DNA of 15,162 nucleotides from an uncultured Ruminococcus sp. (GTDB lineage: Bacteria > Bacillota > Clostridia > Oscillospirales > CAG-272). The position numbers and the translations under genes were made by a program. Positions 6,912 through 14,557 of the stretch are shown one piece after another (position 1 is the first letter of the stretch; every line of letters starts with the position of its first letter). The notes under the pieces were generated by a model that saw only the letters and a program-made list of their open reading frames with translations, was not told the DNA's origin and did not search any database. The stretch covers positions 1 to 15,162 of the forward strand of contig CADBTH010000190.1 of NCBI GenBank assembly GCA_902797495.1, read 5' to 3'.

Positions 6912-8921
6912 ATGAGTTCAACTCTCAGACAGACCGTCATAAAGATGAGATGCGCGGACATGAGAGGGGAGTCTTCCCTTCCCGCGCTCGGAAATATATG
7001 CTTCTGGCACAGAAGCGGAAACACCAACCTGCCTGAAGAGGACGGCCTCTTCATCGGATACGGACACGTCGCGAGTCCGTTCCCGTACCGTATGCAGGAT
7101 ATGTACACGAGAGAGCTTTACGAGTCCGACGTCAACGCCGTCGTGCTTGAAAACGAGCATCTGAAGGCGACGTTCCTGCCCGACTGGGGCGGAAAGCTGA
7201 TGAGCCTTTTCGATAAGGACGGGGAGCGCGAGCTTCTCTACGTCAACCCCGTCATTCGCCCCTGCAACCTCGCGATAAGAAACGCGTGGACTTCGGGCGG
7301 CGTCGAGTGGAACTGCGGCATTTTCGGTCACAACGTCCACACCTGCGAGCGCATATTCACCGCCGTCACGAAGCTCGACGACGGGACCCCCGTGCTCAGA
7401 ATGTACGAGTTTGAGAGGATACGCCGCGTCGTGAAGCAGATGGATTTCTTCATACCGGAGGGCTCGAAGCTGATGTTTGCGAGAATGAGGATCATAAATC
7501 CTCTCTACGACGTCACGCCGATGTACTGGTGGAGCAACATCGCGGTTCCCGAAACGAAGGGATGCCGGGTCATTGTCAACGCGGACGCTTCCTACGTTCA
7601 GGAAAACAATATTTCCCTCGTTTCAATCCCCGAGCACGACGGATTCGACGGAACGAGACCCTGCGAGATACCGAACTCGATGGATCACTTCTACAAAGTG
7701 CCGGAGCGCGCGAGAAAATTCGAGGCTCAGCTCGGAGCGGACGGATACGGGCTCGTTCAGACCTCGACGTATATGCTGCGCGGCAGAAAGCTCTTCGCGT
7801 GGGGGCAGGGCCCCGGCGGCGACAGATGGCAGGAGTATCTGTCCGAAGACGGCTCGGAAGAGAGATACACGGAGATACAGGCGGGACTCGCCTCGACTCA
7901 GTACGAATGCGTCCCGATGCCTCCGAAGACGACCTGGGAATGGCTCGAGGCATACGGCGCGATGAGCGCGGATCCCGAGACCGTCCACGGCAACGACTGG
8001 CAGGCGGCAAAGCGCGACGTGGCGCTCCGCCTTGACAAGCTGATAACGGAAGAGCGCCTCGAGGAAATGCTCGACGAGACGAGACCGATGGCAAAGAAGA
8101 CTGCCGACAAAGTCATATTCGGCGGTTCCGGATGGTGCGCTCTCGAAAACCTCAGAAGAGAAAAGAAGGGCGAGGCGCTGATAGCTCCTCACCTCGACTT
8201 CGGCAAGCCCTGCGCGGAGCAGGAGCCGTGGCTGTCTCTCATGAACGACGGAACGATGGGAGAGCACGACCCGAACGACGTTCCCTCTTCGTGGATGCTT
8301 CAGGACGAATTCATCCGCATGATGGAGGAAGCGGTGAACGGCAAGGACTCCGAAAACTGGTACACGTACCTTCAGCTCGGCGCGGCATACTGCGCCAAAG
8401 GCTACGCCTCCCTCCAGCGTGCATACGAATGCTTTGAAAAATCTTTCAGTCTGAAAGAGTCTCCGTGGGCAATGTACTGCCTCGGTATTGTCGCTAAGAT
8501 TTGCGGCAACAACGCCCCTGCCGCAGAAAAGATGATGGCAGCGTCCGTTATGGCGCCTCACGACGAATCGCTCGCTAAGGAAGCGATGTCCATGCTGAAC
8601 GCCGCGGAAATGTACGGCGACGTGATCGAGCTGTCGAAGAAGATCGCGCCGGAGCTTCTCTCCGTGGGACGAATCAGACTCTACATGATAATCGCAAACA
8701 TAAAGCTCGGCGACCTCGAATACGCGGAGCAAGTGCTTTGGGAAAACGGAGGGCTCGTCGTCGCCGATATCAGAGAGGGAGAGAACATCATAACTAATAT
8801 TTACCTCGATCTCGAGGAAGCGAAGGCGAAACGCGACGGTCGGGACTTCGACAGAAACGAATGCGACGTTCCCGCAATATTCGACTACAGAGTCTCTCAG
8901 CGCAAAAAGAAAAAGAAATAA
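6912..8921 (+). CDS. DUF5107 domain protein with TPR-like C-terminus
   Basis: 669 aa, start ATG 6912 with GGAG 6 nt upstream. No signal peptide, so cytoplasmic. The DUF5107 core (about 75-340) has a galactose-mutarotase-like beta-sandwich pattern. Hallmarks are LKATFLPDWGGKLMSLFD (84-101), NPVIRPCNLAIRNAW, SGGVEWNCG (128-136), FGHNVHTC (138-145) and MYWWSNIAVPE (204-214). Residues about 470-630 are helical and TPR-like (TYLQLGAAYCAKGYASLQRA and following), as usual in this family. The end is a run of Lys. DUF5107 proteins often sit in carbohydrate-utilisation loci and are thought to bind or process sugars, but no activity is established. I recall many members as near 1,000 aa or more, so this one is short. 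It is monocistronic, with no sugar transporter or glycosidase neighbour here. Confidence 0.9.
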   Translation: MSSTLRQTVIKMRCADMRGESSLPALGNICFWHRSGNTNLPEEDGLFIGYGHVASPFPYRMQDMYTRELYESDVNAVVLENEHLKATFLPDWGGKLMSLFDKDGERELLYVNPVIRPCNLAIRNAWTSGGVEWNCGIFGHNVHTCERIFTAVTKLDDGTPVLRMYEFERIRRVVKQMDFFIPEGSKLMFARMRIINPLYDVTPMYWWSNIAVPETKGCRVIVNADASYVQENNISLVSIPEHDGFDGTRPCEIPNSMDHFYKVPERARKFEAQLGADGYGLVQTSTYMLRGRKLFAWGQGPGGDRWQEYLSEDGSEERYTEIQAGLASTQYECVPMPPKTTWEWLEAYGAMSADPETVHGNDWQAAKRDVALRLDKLITEERLEEMLDETRPMAKKTADKVIFGGSGWCALENLRREKKGEALIAPHLDFGKPCAEQEPWLSLMNDGTMGEHDPNDVPSSWMLQDEFIRMMEEAVNGKDSENWYTYLQLGAAYCAKGYASLQRAYECFEKSFSLKESPWAMYCLGIVAKICGNNAPAAEKMMAASVMAPHDESLAKEAMSMLNAAEMYGDVIELSKKIAPELLSVGRIRLYMIIANIKLGDLEYAEQVLWENGGLVVADIREGENIITNIYLDLEEAKAKRDGRDFDRNECDVPAIFDYRVSQRKKKKK

Positions 8922-8935
8922 GTCAGGACAAAAGA

Positions 8936-8969
8936 AAAACGCGAAAACGGATATCCGTTTTCGCGTTTT
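8936..8969. terminator. bidirectional terminator, 34-bp perfect palindrome
   Basis: AAAACGCGAAAACGGAT and its exact reverse complement meet at 8952/8953 with no mismatch. On the plus strand the hairpin runs into TTTTGTTGTTTTATT; on the minus strand into TTTTTCTTTTG. It therefore serves both the DUF5107 gene (plus) and the YD-repeat operon (minus). Confidence 0.9.
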
Positions 8970-8981
8970 GTTGTTTTATTA

Positions 8982-10142
8982 TCAGCCGCCGTAGACCTTC
9001 TTCTCATACGTCATCGTTCCCTCGTCGATAAGGGTGTACGACGTCATCACGTACGATCCGTCCTCTTTGTAGCCGTACTCGTTGTACGACCGGCAGACGT
9101 CCTTGATGAAAAAGGATTCCTTGACGACCCTTCCCGCAGCGTCGTATTCCCACGCGGTCTTTCCCATGGGAGCGTAATTCGCGTCGTACTGAAGCTTTTC
9201 CGAGACGTTCCCCGCCTCGTCATAGAGATACTCGTAGTATCCGGTGACCATATCGTACGGCGAGTAGACGGTCTCTTTCGAAAGACGCCCGTCCGCGCCG
9301 TATTCGAGGTAACTGTAGTGGTCGACGACTCCCGTGAGCGTGTATTCCGTTTGCTTCTTCGCAACTCCCGCCTCGTCCGTCTCGTCGACTACGTAGCCGT
9401 TATATACGTTGTTCTTATCTCTCTTGACCGTGACGACCGTACTGACGCATCCCTTTTCCGATGCGGTGTTCAGCTTTTCCGTCACAAGCATTCCGTTCGG
9501 GTCGTATTCTTTTTCGCCTGCGGACGACCCGTTATCAAGATACAGATAGTACGTCGCTCCGGTGAGCCTGCCGTCCTCGTCGTGTTTAAGAACGACGTCG
9601 GGTCTTCCGTCTTCAAAATACTTCGACGTCGCCGGGAAAACTATCGAGTTCTTCGCGTCGCCTTCGTCAAATTCGAGAATGCCGCCCGAAGATTGGTAGT
9701 CCGGAACGTCTATCACGTTCGACTGACCCGGGTCGTAAGTTTCATCTTCACCGTTCCCGCGCATGCTTATTATTACTATGACCGAAACAAGGATCACTGC
9801 GCCGACCACCGCTATGATCGTAGGCGCGAAATCCTTGAAGAACTTCTTTATCGCTCTCTTCTTCCTGCGGGAAGAGCTATGAGACGAGCGGTGCGAGGAT
9901 GAGTGATGCGAGGCGCTTTGCTGAGAACTCCGGCGAATCGCGCTTTCGGAGGAGCGACGCGCTCCGTCCGCGCCCGTCCGGTTCGCGGAGCGTTGGTTTG
10001 CGGGAGACGCGGGTCTCGGCGCGCTCTTTGCGGCGGGATTTTTTCTCATCTGCTGAGCTGCGCGCTCGGGGTACTTTCCGTTGTATGCCTTACCGTTTAT
10101 ATAACTCGCGTCAGGCGAGGTGGGTCTGGTATCGTTTTTCAC
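8982..10142 (-). CDS. single-pass membrane protein with YD-repeat-like extracellular domain
   Basis: 386 aa. The start is GTG at 10142, with GGAG 6 nt upstream. Residues 1-100 are low-complexity and basic: Pro/Ala/Arg first, then Ser/Arg/His (about 60-95), ending in RRKKRAIKKFF. One transmembrane segment (about 107-127, TIIAVVGAVILVSVIVIISM) follows; the positive-inside rule puts the basic tail in the cytoplasm and the rest outside. After an acidic linker, residues about 175-385 hold degenerate repeats of the form Tyr-X2-3-Asp-Gly-[RKN]-[LV], for example HDEDGRLTG, YDPNGMLVTE, YGADGRLSKE, YDEAGNVSEK and YDAAGRVVKE. These resemble YD/RHS repeats, but there is no RHS core or toxin domain. It lies 15 bp after a related lipoprotein gene, in one operon. 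Function unknown; an envelope or surface role is inferred. Confidence 0.85.
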   Translation of the reverse strand: MKNDTRPTSPDASYINGKAYNGKYPERAAQQMRKNPAAKSAPRPASPANQRSANRTGADGARRSSESAIRRSSQQSASHHSSSHRSSHSSSRRKKRAIKKFFKDFAPTIIAVVGAVILVSVIVIISMRGNGEDETYDPGQSNVIDVPDYQSSGGILEFDEGDAKNSIVFPATSKYFEDGRPDVVLKHDEDGRLTGATYYLYLDNGSSAGEKEYDPNGMLVTEKLNTASEKGCVSTVVTVKRDKNNVYNGYVVDETDEAGVAKKQTEYTLTGVVDHYSYLEYGADGRLSKETVYSPYDMVTGYYEYLYDEAGNVSEKLQYDANYAPMGKTAWEYDAAGRVVKESFFIKDVCRSYNEYGYKEDGSYVMTSYTLIDEGTMTYEKKVYGG

Positions 10143-10157
10143 ATTAATCTCCGGTTA

Positions 10158-10991
10158 TCAATCAAACTTTACGAATTCTCCGTTCTCGTCCGGGAGGTAT
10201 TCTGCGCTCTCCGCAGCCTCTCCGTTTTCATCGTACGTATATTCGACGTAGGAGGTGAGGTTTCCGTCCGCGTCGTAATTGTTTTCTCTCAGGACTTTTC
10301 CGTTCCCGTCGCGCTCGTACTCGGTGTAAGAGCCGACCTTGCCGGAACCCGTTTTGTAGGTGGTGCGGTAAACGTATCCGTCGTATCCGTACTCGTATTC
10401 GGTCACGGAGGCGAGGACGTTTTTGGAGTCGGCGCGCGATTCCTTTATGCACCTGCCCTCGCCGTCGTATTCATAGAGATACTTCTCGACGAGGTTTCCT
10501 TCTCCGTCCGTGACTGTCTGGGAAACGACAAGATTGTCTTTGTCGTATTCTCTCGTGACGAGCTGCTTCAGCGCGCCTTTTTCGTACTGATATATTTCAA
10601 AAGTGTAGTAGTAGACCGCGTCGCCGACATACGTATACTTCATCGACGTCTCCTTGTCTCCCGAAGGATTGTACGTCGTGTACTCCACGGTGCGTCCCAT
10701 AGAGTCGTACACCTCCTCCGCGATCATATATCCGTCGGAGTTGTAATACTTCTTTCCCGTGACACCGCCGTCCCCGTCGACGACGGTCTCTTCCCTGAGC
10801 GCGTCGTTTTCCGCGGAGTCATGGGTGTCGCCCCCGTTCTCCCCGGTATCGGGAGCGGAGTCCGAAGTCGGGAGCGCGGACGAATTTGTGTCACCGTCCT
10901 TACCGTCTGCGCCGCACGAGGCGAGGGCTAAGCATATAGTCGCCGCGGCTATCAGAAAAGATATGATCTTTAAAATTCCTTTGTTTTTCAT
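10158..10991 (-). CDS. lipoprotein with YD-repeat-like domain
   Basis: 277 aa, first gene of a two-gene operon. The signal peptide (MKNKGILKII...) ends in lipobox LASC, with Cys26 as the lipidated residue. A Ser/Asp/Gly-rich linker (27-66) is followed by degenerate repeats from about 70 to the end, such as YNSDGYMIAEE, YDSMGRTVEY, YDGEGRCIKE, RDGNGKVLRE, YDADGNLTSY and YDENGEAAES. The spacing and consensus match the downstream membrane protein, so the two are probably paralogues. The ribosome binding site is weak (only GGAC-type matches), which is odd behind a perfect-consensus promoter. It is expected on the outer face of the cytoplasmic membrane. There is no enzymatic motif; a scaffold, binding or wall-sensing role is only a guess. 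Confidence 0.85.
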   Translation of the reverse strand: MKNKGILKIISFLIAAATICLALASCGADGKDGDTNSSALPTSDSAPDTGENGGDTHDSAENDALREETVVDGDGGVTGKKYYNSDGYMIAEEVYDSMGRTVEYTTYNPSGDKETSMKYTYVGDAVYYYTFEIYQYEKGALKQLVTREYDKDNLVVSQTVTDGEGNLVEKYLYEYDGEGRCIKESRADSKNVLASVTEYEYGYDGYVYRTTYKTGSGKVGSYTEYERDGNGKVLRENNYDADGNLTSYVEYTYDENGEAAESAEYLPDENGEFVKFD

Positions 10992-11030
10992 ACTGCAGGT
11001 CCGTCCGAATCACAATTCCAATATACTGAT

Positions 11031-11059
11031 ATTATAACTTATTACACACTTTATGTCAA
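11031..11059 (-). promoter_or_regulatory. perfect-consensus sigma-A promoter of the YD-repeat operon
   Basis: Minus strand: TTGACA (11059-11054), 17-bp spacer, TATAAT (11036-11031). All twelve consensus bases match. The leader to ATG 10991 is about 33 nt. Confidence 0.88.
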
Positions 11060-11371
11060 GTCTGATGAAAATCGCGCGGCGAAAGGTCCGAAGACTCTTC
11101 TCCGCGCGTGTCGCGATAACAAAGCTGTCGGCGTGCGGCAACGCGCCGCCGAATAAGAATATCCGCCGTGCCGTGTAACATCGGAAATAGAAACCCTGCT
11201 CATCGCAAGGCGGTTCCCTTTTCGCATATTTTGTGCTCCCAGCGTCCGCGTCTGCGCGTCGTAAAAGAGGCGAAGAGCGGGAGGTCTGCATACCCGTATG
11301 CAAATCGGATTCCATTTTTCTGTTGTGGGTTTTATGGCCGGTGTCATCACGCACAAGGCAGATATGTTTTA
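11060..11371. other. 312-bp stretch without a convincing gene; GC-rich hairpins, possible structured RNA
   Basis: Open frames exist on both strands, but their products are Arg/Cys/Ser-rich with no domain, signal or membrane pattern, and none has a good ribosome binding site. Unlike other gaps here it is GC-rich and full of inverted repeats. CGCGCGG (11073-11079) pairs with CCGCGCG (11102-11108). CGGCGTG pairs with CGCGCCG around a 6-nt loop (about 11129-11148). TGCATACCCGTATGCA is self-complementary (about 11287-11302). On the minus strand the 11073-11108 hairpin is followed by ATTTTC, a weak terminator-like end. A weak minus-strand promoter TTGTGC-16-TAAAAC lies near 11328-11355. I do not recognise tmRNA, RNase P, SRP or a riboswitch; 6S RNA cannot be excluded by eye. 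It may instead be a long 3' UTR of the DUF1292 gene. Confidence 0.35.
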
Positions 11372-11680
11372 TCAGTCGTTTTCTCCGTCGTCGTCGTAAT
11401 CGAAGTCGTTGAACTTCTCGTCGAAGATATCGGCGATACGGTCAAATTCATCGTCGTCCTCGATCGTGACGAGAAAGACTTCCCCGTCCTCTTCCTCGCG
11501 GCGAAGAATGATATACTCTCCGTTCTGCTTGGACTCGTCTGCGGGAATGAGGGCGTTGTAGGTAACGCCGTTTTCCATATACTTTCCTATAAGCTCGAAG
11601 TCTTCCTCGACTCCGTCTTCATCGGTAAGCGTATACACTTCGTCTTCGAAGTACTCTTCATCAATTATCTTATCGTCCAT
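11372..11680 (-). CDS. DUF1292 domain-containing acidic protein
   Basis: 102 aa, start ATG 11680 with GGGAG 6 nt upstream. It matches the DUF1292 (B. subtilis YrzB) family: a short protein with TLTDEDGVEEDFELIG near the N-terminus, a central NGVTYNALIPA strand segment, then GEYIILRREEEDGEVFLVTI, and an acidic end. Roughly 40 of 102 residues are Asp or Glu, so the pI is very low. No signal peptide. The biochemical function of the family is unknown; in many Firmicutes it lies near alaS/yrrK/yrzL-type genes, which are not present here. It is monocistronic from its own promoter, and no strong terminator directly follows it. Confidence 0.88.
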   Translation of the reverse strand: MDDKIIDEEYFEDEVYTLTDEDGVEEDFELIGKYMENGVTYNALIPADESKQNGEYIILRREEEDGEVFLVTIEDDDEFDRIADIFDEKFNDFDYDDDGEND

Positions 11681-11708
11681 AATAATCTCCCGATCGTTTT
11701 CTGGTTAT

Positions 11709-11737
11709 ATTTTAGCCCGAGGCGGCTCGTTTGTCAA
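11709..11737 (-). promoter_or_regulatory. sigma-A promoter of the DUF1292 gene
   Basis: Minus strand: TTGACA (11737-11732), 17-bp spacer, TAAAAT (11714-11709). The unusually GC-rich spacer holds a short dyad, AGCC-N6-GGCT. It lies just after the stop codon of the cysteine desulfurase gene, which has no clear terminator of its own. Confidence 0.75.
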
Positions 11738-11753
11738 GTAGTAATTTAATATC

Positions 11754-12929
11754 TCATTTTCTGATTTTGGTAAGAGTCGCGATCCCTCTTGTCAGAACTC
11801 CGCAGAATACGTCGATCTCCTCCTCGGTATTCAGATGTGAAAAACTGAGTCTGACCGTCGAGTCGATATCCTCATCCGGCAGTCCGAATGCGCGGAGCGC
11901 CGGGCTGAGATCCCGCGATCTTGTCGAGCAGGCGGAGCTCTTCGACACGCAGATCCCGTTGCCGGAAAAATAGTTCAGAAGAGTCTCGCTCTTTATCCCG
12001 GGCACCGTCAGGCTGAGGATATTGGGAAGCCTCTCGCGCGGTATATTCACCCTTGCTCCGTCAATTCCCGACAGCTTCTCAAGGGCGTAATCCCCGAGCC
12101 TGCGGCAAGCGCTTATCCTGTCGCCGAGCTCCCGGTCTCCCGCCGCTGCCGCGGCGCCGAAACCGGCGATCGCCGGCACGGCCTCGGTACCGGATCTGTA
12201 TCCTTCCTCCTGTCCTCCGCCGGAGAGGAGAGAAACTATTTTTTTTGCTTTGATGATATCGTTCGAGACGTACAGCGCACCGGCTCCCTTCGCGGAGAAG
12301 ATCTTGTGGGCGCTCAGCGTTATCATATCGGCTCCCAGATCCCTGACGTTCAGTTTCATCTTCATATAAGCCTGAACGCAGTCTGAATGCAGCACGGCTC
12401 CGGGTGACGCTTCCTTTATTATCCCGAAAGCGGACTTTACGTCGTATACCGCGCCTGTCTCGTTGTTCACTCTCATGACCGACGCCGCGATCACGTCGGA
12501 CGTGACGTTCTTCGCAAGATCGTCGAGATCGAGCGCTCCGCCGACGGTCGGTATCCTGTATACCCTGAACCCTTCGCTCTCAAGCTTAGCCGCGGCGGCT
12601 GCGACCGAAGCGTGTTCGCCGTCGCTGACGATGACCGTACCGCGGTATGAGCCCTTCACCGGTCTGTTCTTCGAGTTAACCACTCCGAAAAGCGCGAGGT
12701 TGTTGGCCTCCGTTCCTCCCGAAGTGAAAAATAATCTTCCGTCTGTCGGGCGCATCATTCCGATCGACCTGCCGATCTTCGCTCTCGCGTCCTCCACCGT
12801 TCTGCGCGCGGCGACTCCGGCTGAGTGAGCGGAAGACGGATTCGCCCAGTTATCCGTCAGCGCGGACTCTATCGCCCCGACAGCCTCGCGGCAGGGAGCG
12901 GTAGTTGCGCTGTTGTCAAAATAAATCAT
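11754..12929 (-). CDS. cysteine desulfurase (NifS/IscS class V aminotransferase)
   Basis: 391 aa, normal length. PLP enzyme that removes sulfur from L-cysteine, giving alanine and a protein persulfide for Fe-S clusters or tRNA thiolation. The N-terminus MIYFDNSATT is typical. TSGGTEANN (69-77), EHAS with His106, and SAHKIF with the PLP-binding Lys209 are all present. The mobile loop SSACST carries the catalytic Cys334, placed ten residues before LRAFGL as in IscS. GYRSGTE is also present. Its start is 5 bp after the lipoprotein stop, and its ribosome binding site is weak, so coupled translation is likely. It is last in an operon with tRNA-dihydrouridine synthase and a lipoprotein. No iscU, sufB, mnmA or thiI is adjacent, so the sulfur acceptor is unknown. 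Confidence 0.95.
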   Translation of the reverse strand: MIYFDNSATTAPCREAVGAIESALTDNWANPSSAHSAGVAARRTVEDARAKIGRSIGMMRPTDGRLFFTSGGTEANNLALFGVVNSKNRPVKGSYRGTVIVSDGEHASVAAAAAKLESEGFRVYRIPTVGGALDLDDLAKNVTSDVIAASVMRVNNETGAVYDVKSAFGIIKEASPGAVLHSDCVQAYMKMKLNVRDLGADMITLSAHKIFSAKGAGALYVSNDIIKAKKIVSLLSGGGQEEGYRSGTEAVPAIAGFGAAAAAGDRELGDRISACRRLGDYALEKLSGIDGARVNIPRERLPNILSLTVPGIKSETLLNYFSGNGICVSKSSACSTRSRDLSPALRAFGLPDEDIDSTVRLSFSHLNTEEEIDVFCGVLTRGIATLTKIRK

Positions 12930-12934
12930 ATCTC

Positions 12935-13519
12935 TCAGTTGAACCTGAATTCTTCGATCATCTTGTTTACTTCTTCGATGTGGCTGTCGTAGACCTCGGG
13001 GGAAGAAGTATACGTTATCACGTATACCTCGGGCGCGCTGAGCGCTTTCTTTCTGACGGCGGCCGCCTGCAGGAACTGGAAGGTCTCCTTCGTTTCGGAT
13101 CCGCTCTTCTCATCCTTATGAACGAGAGTCCCTTTAAATACGAACTTTGAAGCGGGCGCTTCGTCAATGACCGCCTCGTCGTCTTCGCTTATAAGCTCGA
13201 AATCGGTATACACGTTGTTGAAATCGGAAAGAAAGCTCTTCCACCAGTCGGAAACGTCGGAGTCCGAGTTTTCGAGGGTGAAGACCATGACGCTGATGCT
13301 CGACGTATCAGTCATCGAATAGTGCGCCATCGTCGCTCCGCTCGAAACGTCGCACTGCCACGTCGTGGGAACGTAAAACTTATATGACGCGGCGTCGGAG
13401 GACGCGATCTTCATTCCTTTGGGAGTTCCGTCTTCGTCCTTATCCGATCCGCACGACGTCATAAGAACGCAGGATAACAGTATCACCGCTGCAAGGATTG
13501 CTGACATTATTCTTTTCAT
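12935..13519 (-). CDS. small lipoprotein, PsbP/Mog1-like fold suspected
   Basis: 194 aa. The signal peptide ends in MTSC, with Cys23 as the lipidated residue. The start at 13519 has GAGGTG a few nt upstream and lies 16 bp after the dus stop codon. The mature part begins with a short charged linker. It then shows YKFYVPTTWQ, an alternating strand pattern (SISVMVFTL), DWWKSFLSDF, a long strand-rich middle (SKFVFKGTLVHKDEK), and a C-terminal helix after VYVITYTSSPEVYDSH. This pattern resembles the PsbP/Mog1/DcrB-like alpha-beta fold seen in many small secreted Clostridia proteins; that is my inference, not a motif match. There are no catalytic motifs. Why a surface lipoprotein lies between two cytoplasmic tRNA and sulfur enzymes is unclear. 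Confidence 0.85.
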   Translation of the reverse strand: MKRIMSAILAAVILLSCVLMTSCGSDKDEDGTPKGMKIASSDAASYKFYVPTTWQCDVSSGATMAHYSMTDTSSISVMVFTLENSDSDVSDWWKSFLSDFNNVYTDFELISEDDEAVIDEAPASKFVFKGTLVHKDEKSGSETKETFQFLQAAAVRKKALSAPEVYVITYTSSPEVYDSHIEEVNKMIEEFRFN

Positions 13520-13535
13520 ATTTCACCTCGCGGAC

Positions 13536-14519
13536 TCAGTCGCAGAGTCCTTCGTAAAGAATTGTTTCGATATCTTCGTAAGTTTCGGCGTGATTGATGC
13601 GGTCTCGCACCTGCGGCGCGCCTCTCATTCCTTTGATAAAATGCGCTGCGCGTCCTCTGGCTTCTCTCACTCCGACGAACTCTCCCTTTTCCGAAATGAT
13701 ATCCCGGATGAGGCTCAGGGCGGTATCTATCCTCGTCTTCACGTCGGGAGACGCGTATTTTTCCCCGCGTAAAAGCGCCCTGATCTCCGAAAAGATCCAC
13801 ACGTTTCCGAGCGCCTCTCTTCCGATCATAACGGAGTCGCACCCCGTGACGTCCATCATTCGCACCGCGTCTTCCGCGCTCTTTATATCTCCGTTCCCGA
13901 TAACGGGAAAATCTTTCAATTCGTCCTTGACCGCCCTTATCACGGAAAGATCCGCGGACGGAGCGTACATCTGGTCTCTCGTCCTCGCGTGCACCGTCAC
14001 GGCGGCGGCTCCCGCCTCCGCCATCTTAGCGGCGAAGTACGGCGCGTTTATACTGTTTTTGTCCCAGCCGGACCGGATCTTCACCGTCAGAGGAACGCCG
14101 TATTCCGACAGGACCGACGCGGTCTTTCGGACGATATCTGCGGCGAGCCCGGGGTCTCTCATAAGAGCGCACCCGTCGCCCGACGTCACGATCTTTCTGA
14201 CCGGGCACCCCATGTTAATATCTATCGCGCAGGGCGGATGGTCAAAGCGCGCGCCGGAGATATTACCCGTGACCGCCGCCTCGGCGGCGTACGCCACGAC
14301 GTCCGGCTCGTGCCCGAAGAGCTGAAGCTCGACGTCGCCCTCCCCACCGGTTATCGAGGAGAGAACTCCGGTCTTTTCGTCCTTATAGCAGATCGCCTTC
14401 GCGGAGACCATCTCCGTGACCGCCATATCCGCTCCGAGCGAAAAGCACAGCCTTCTCATCGGCGCGTCCGTAGCCCCCGCCATCGGCGCAAGGATAACTT
14501 TGTTTTTAAGATCCATCAC
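13536..14519 (-). CDS. dusB: tRNA-dihydrouridine synthase
   Basis: 327 aa flavoenzyme that reduces uridine to dihydrouridine in the tRNA D-loop using NADPH and FMN. APMAGATDAPMRRL (11-24) begins the TIM barrel. INMGCPVRKI carries the catalytic Cys105, followed by GCALMRDP. VKIRSGW, VHARTRDQMY, GNGDI and MIGREALGNVWIF complete the family pattern and resemble DusB most. The usual Gly in the barrel motif after MY is Ala (YAPSAD). Two starts are possible. GTG 14519 has 8-nt spacing from GAGAGGG. The adjacent ATG 14516 has 11 nt and gives MDLKNK, one residue shorter. First gene of a three-gene operon. Confidence 0.95.
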   Translation of the reverse strand: MMDLKNKVILAPMAGATDAPMRRLCFSLGADMAVTEMVSAKAICYKDEKTGVLSSITGGEGDVELQLFGHEPDVVAYAAEAAVTGNISGARFDHPPCAIDINMGCPVRKIVTSGDGCALMRDPGLAADIVRKTASVLSEYGVPLTVKIRSGWDKNSINAPYFAAKMAEAGAAAVTVHARTRDQMYAPSADLSVIRAVKDELKDFPVIGNGDIKSAEDAVRMMDVTGCDSVMIGREALGNVWIFSEIRALLRGEKYASPDVKTRIDTALSLIRDIISEKGEFVGVREARGRAAHFIKGMRGAPQVRDRINHAETYEDIETILYEGLCD

Positions 14520-14527
14520 ATCAAATT

Positions 14528-14534
14528 CCCTCTC
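14528..14534 (-). promoter_or_regulatory. ribosome binding site of the dus gene
   Basis: Minus strand GAGAGGG, 8 nt before GTG 14519 and 11 nt before ATG 14516. The spacing slightly favours the GTG. Confidence 0.65.
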
Positions 14535-14557
14535 GGGACTCTATTGAGATTATATAT

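Noticed and set aside
7623..8732. 369-codon minus-strand open frame inside the DUF5107 gene
   Set aside because: Antisense shadow in GC-rich coding sequence, with His/Arg/Val-rich composition and no ribosome binding site or promoter.
9903..10931. 342-codon plus-strand frame across both YD-repeat genes
   Set aside because: It spans the intergenic junction of two well-supported minus-strand genes and has no recognisable domain.
8982..10991. RHS or polymorphic toxin system
   Set aside because: YD-like repeats are few and degenerate. There is no RHS core motif, no C-terminal toxin and no immunity gene nearby.
11287..11302. 16-bp self-complementary sequence as a recombination or attachment site
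   Set aside because: Single short palindrome with no integrase, transposase or flanking repeats. It fits better as a hairpin in the non-coding stretch.
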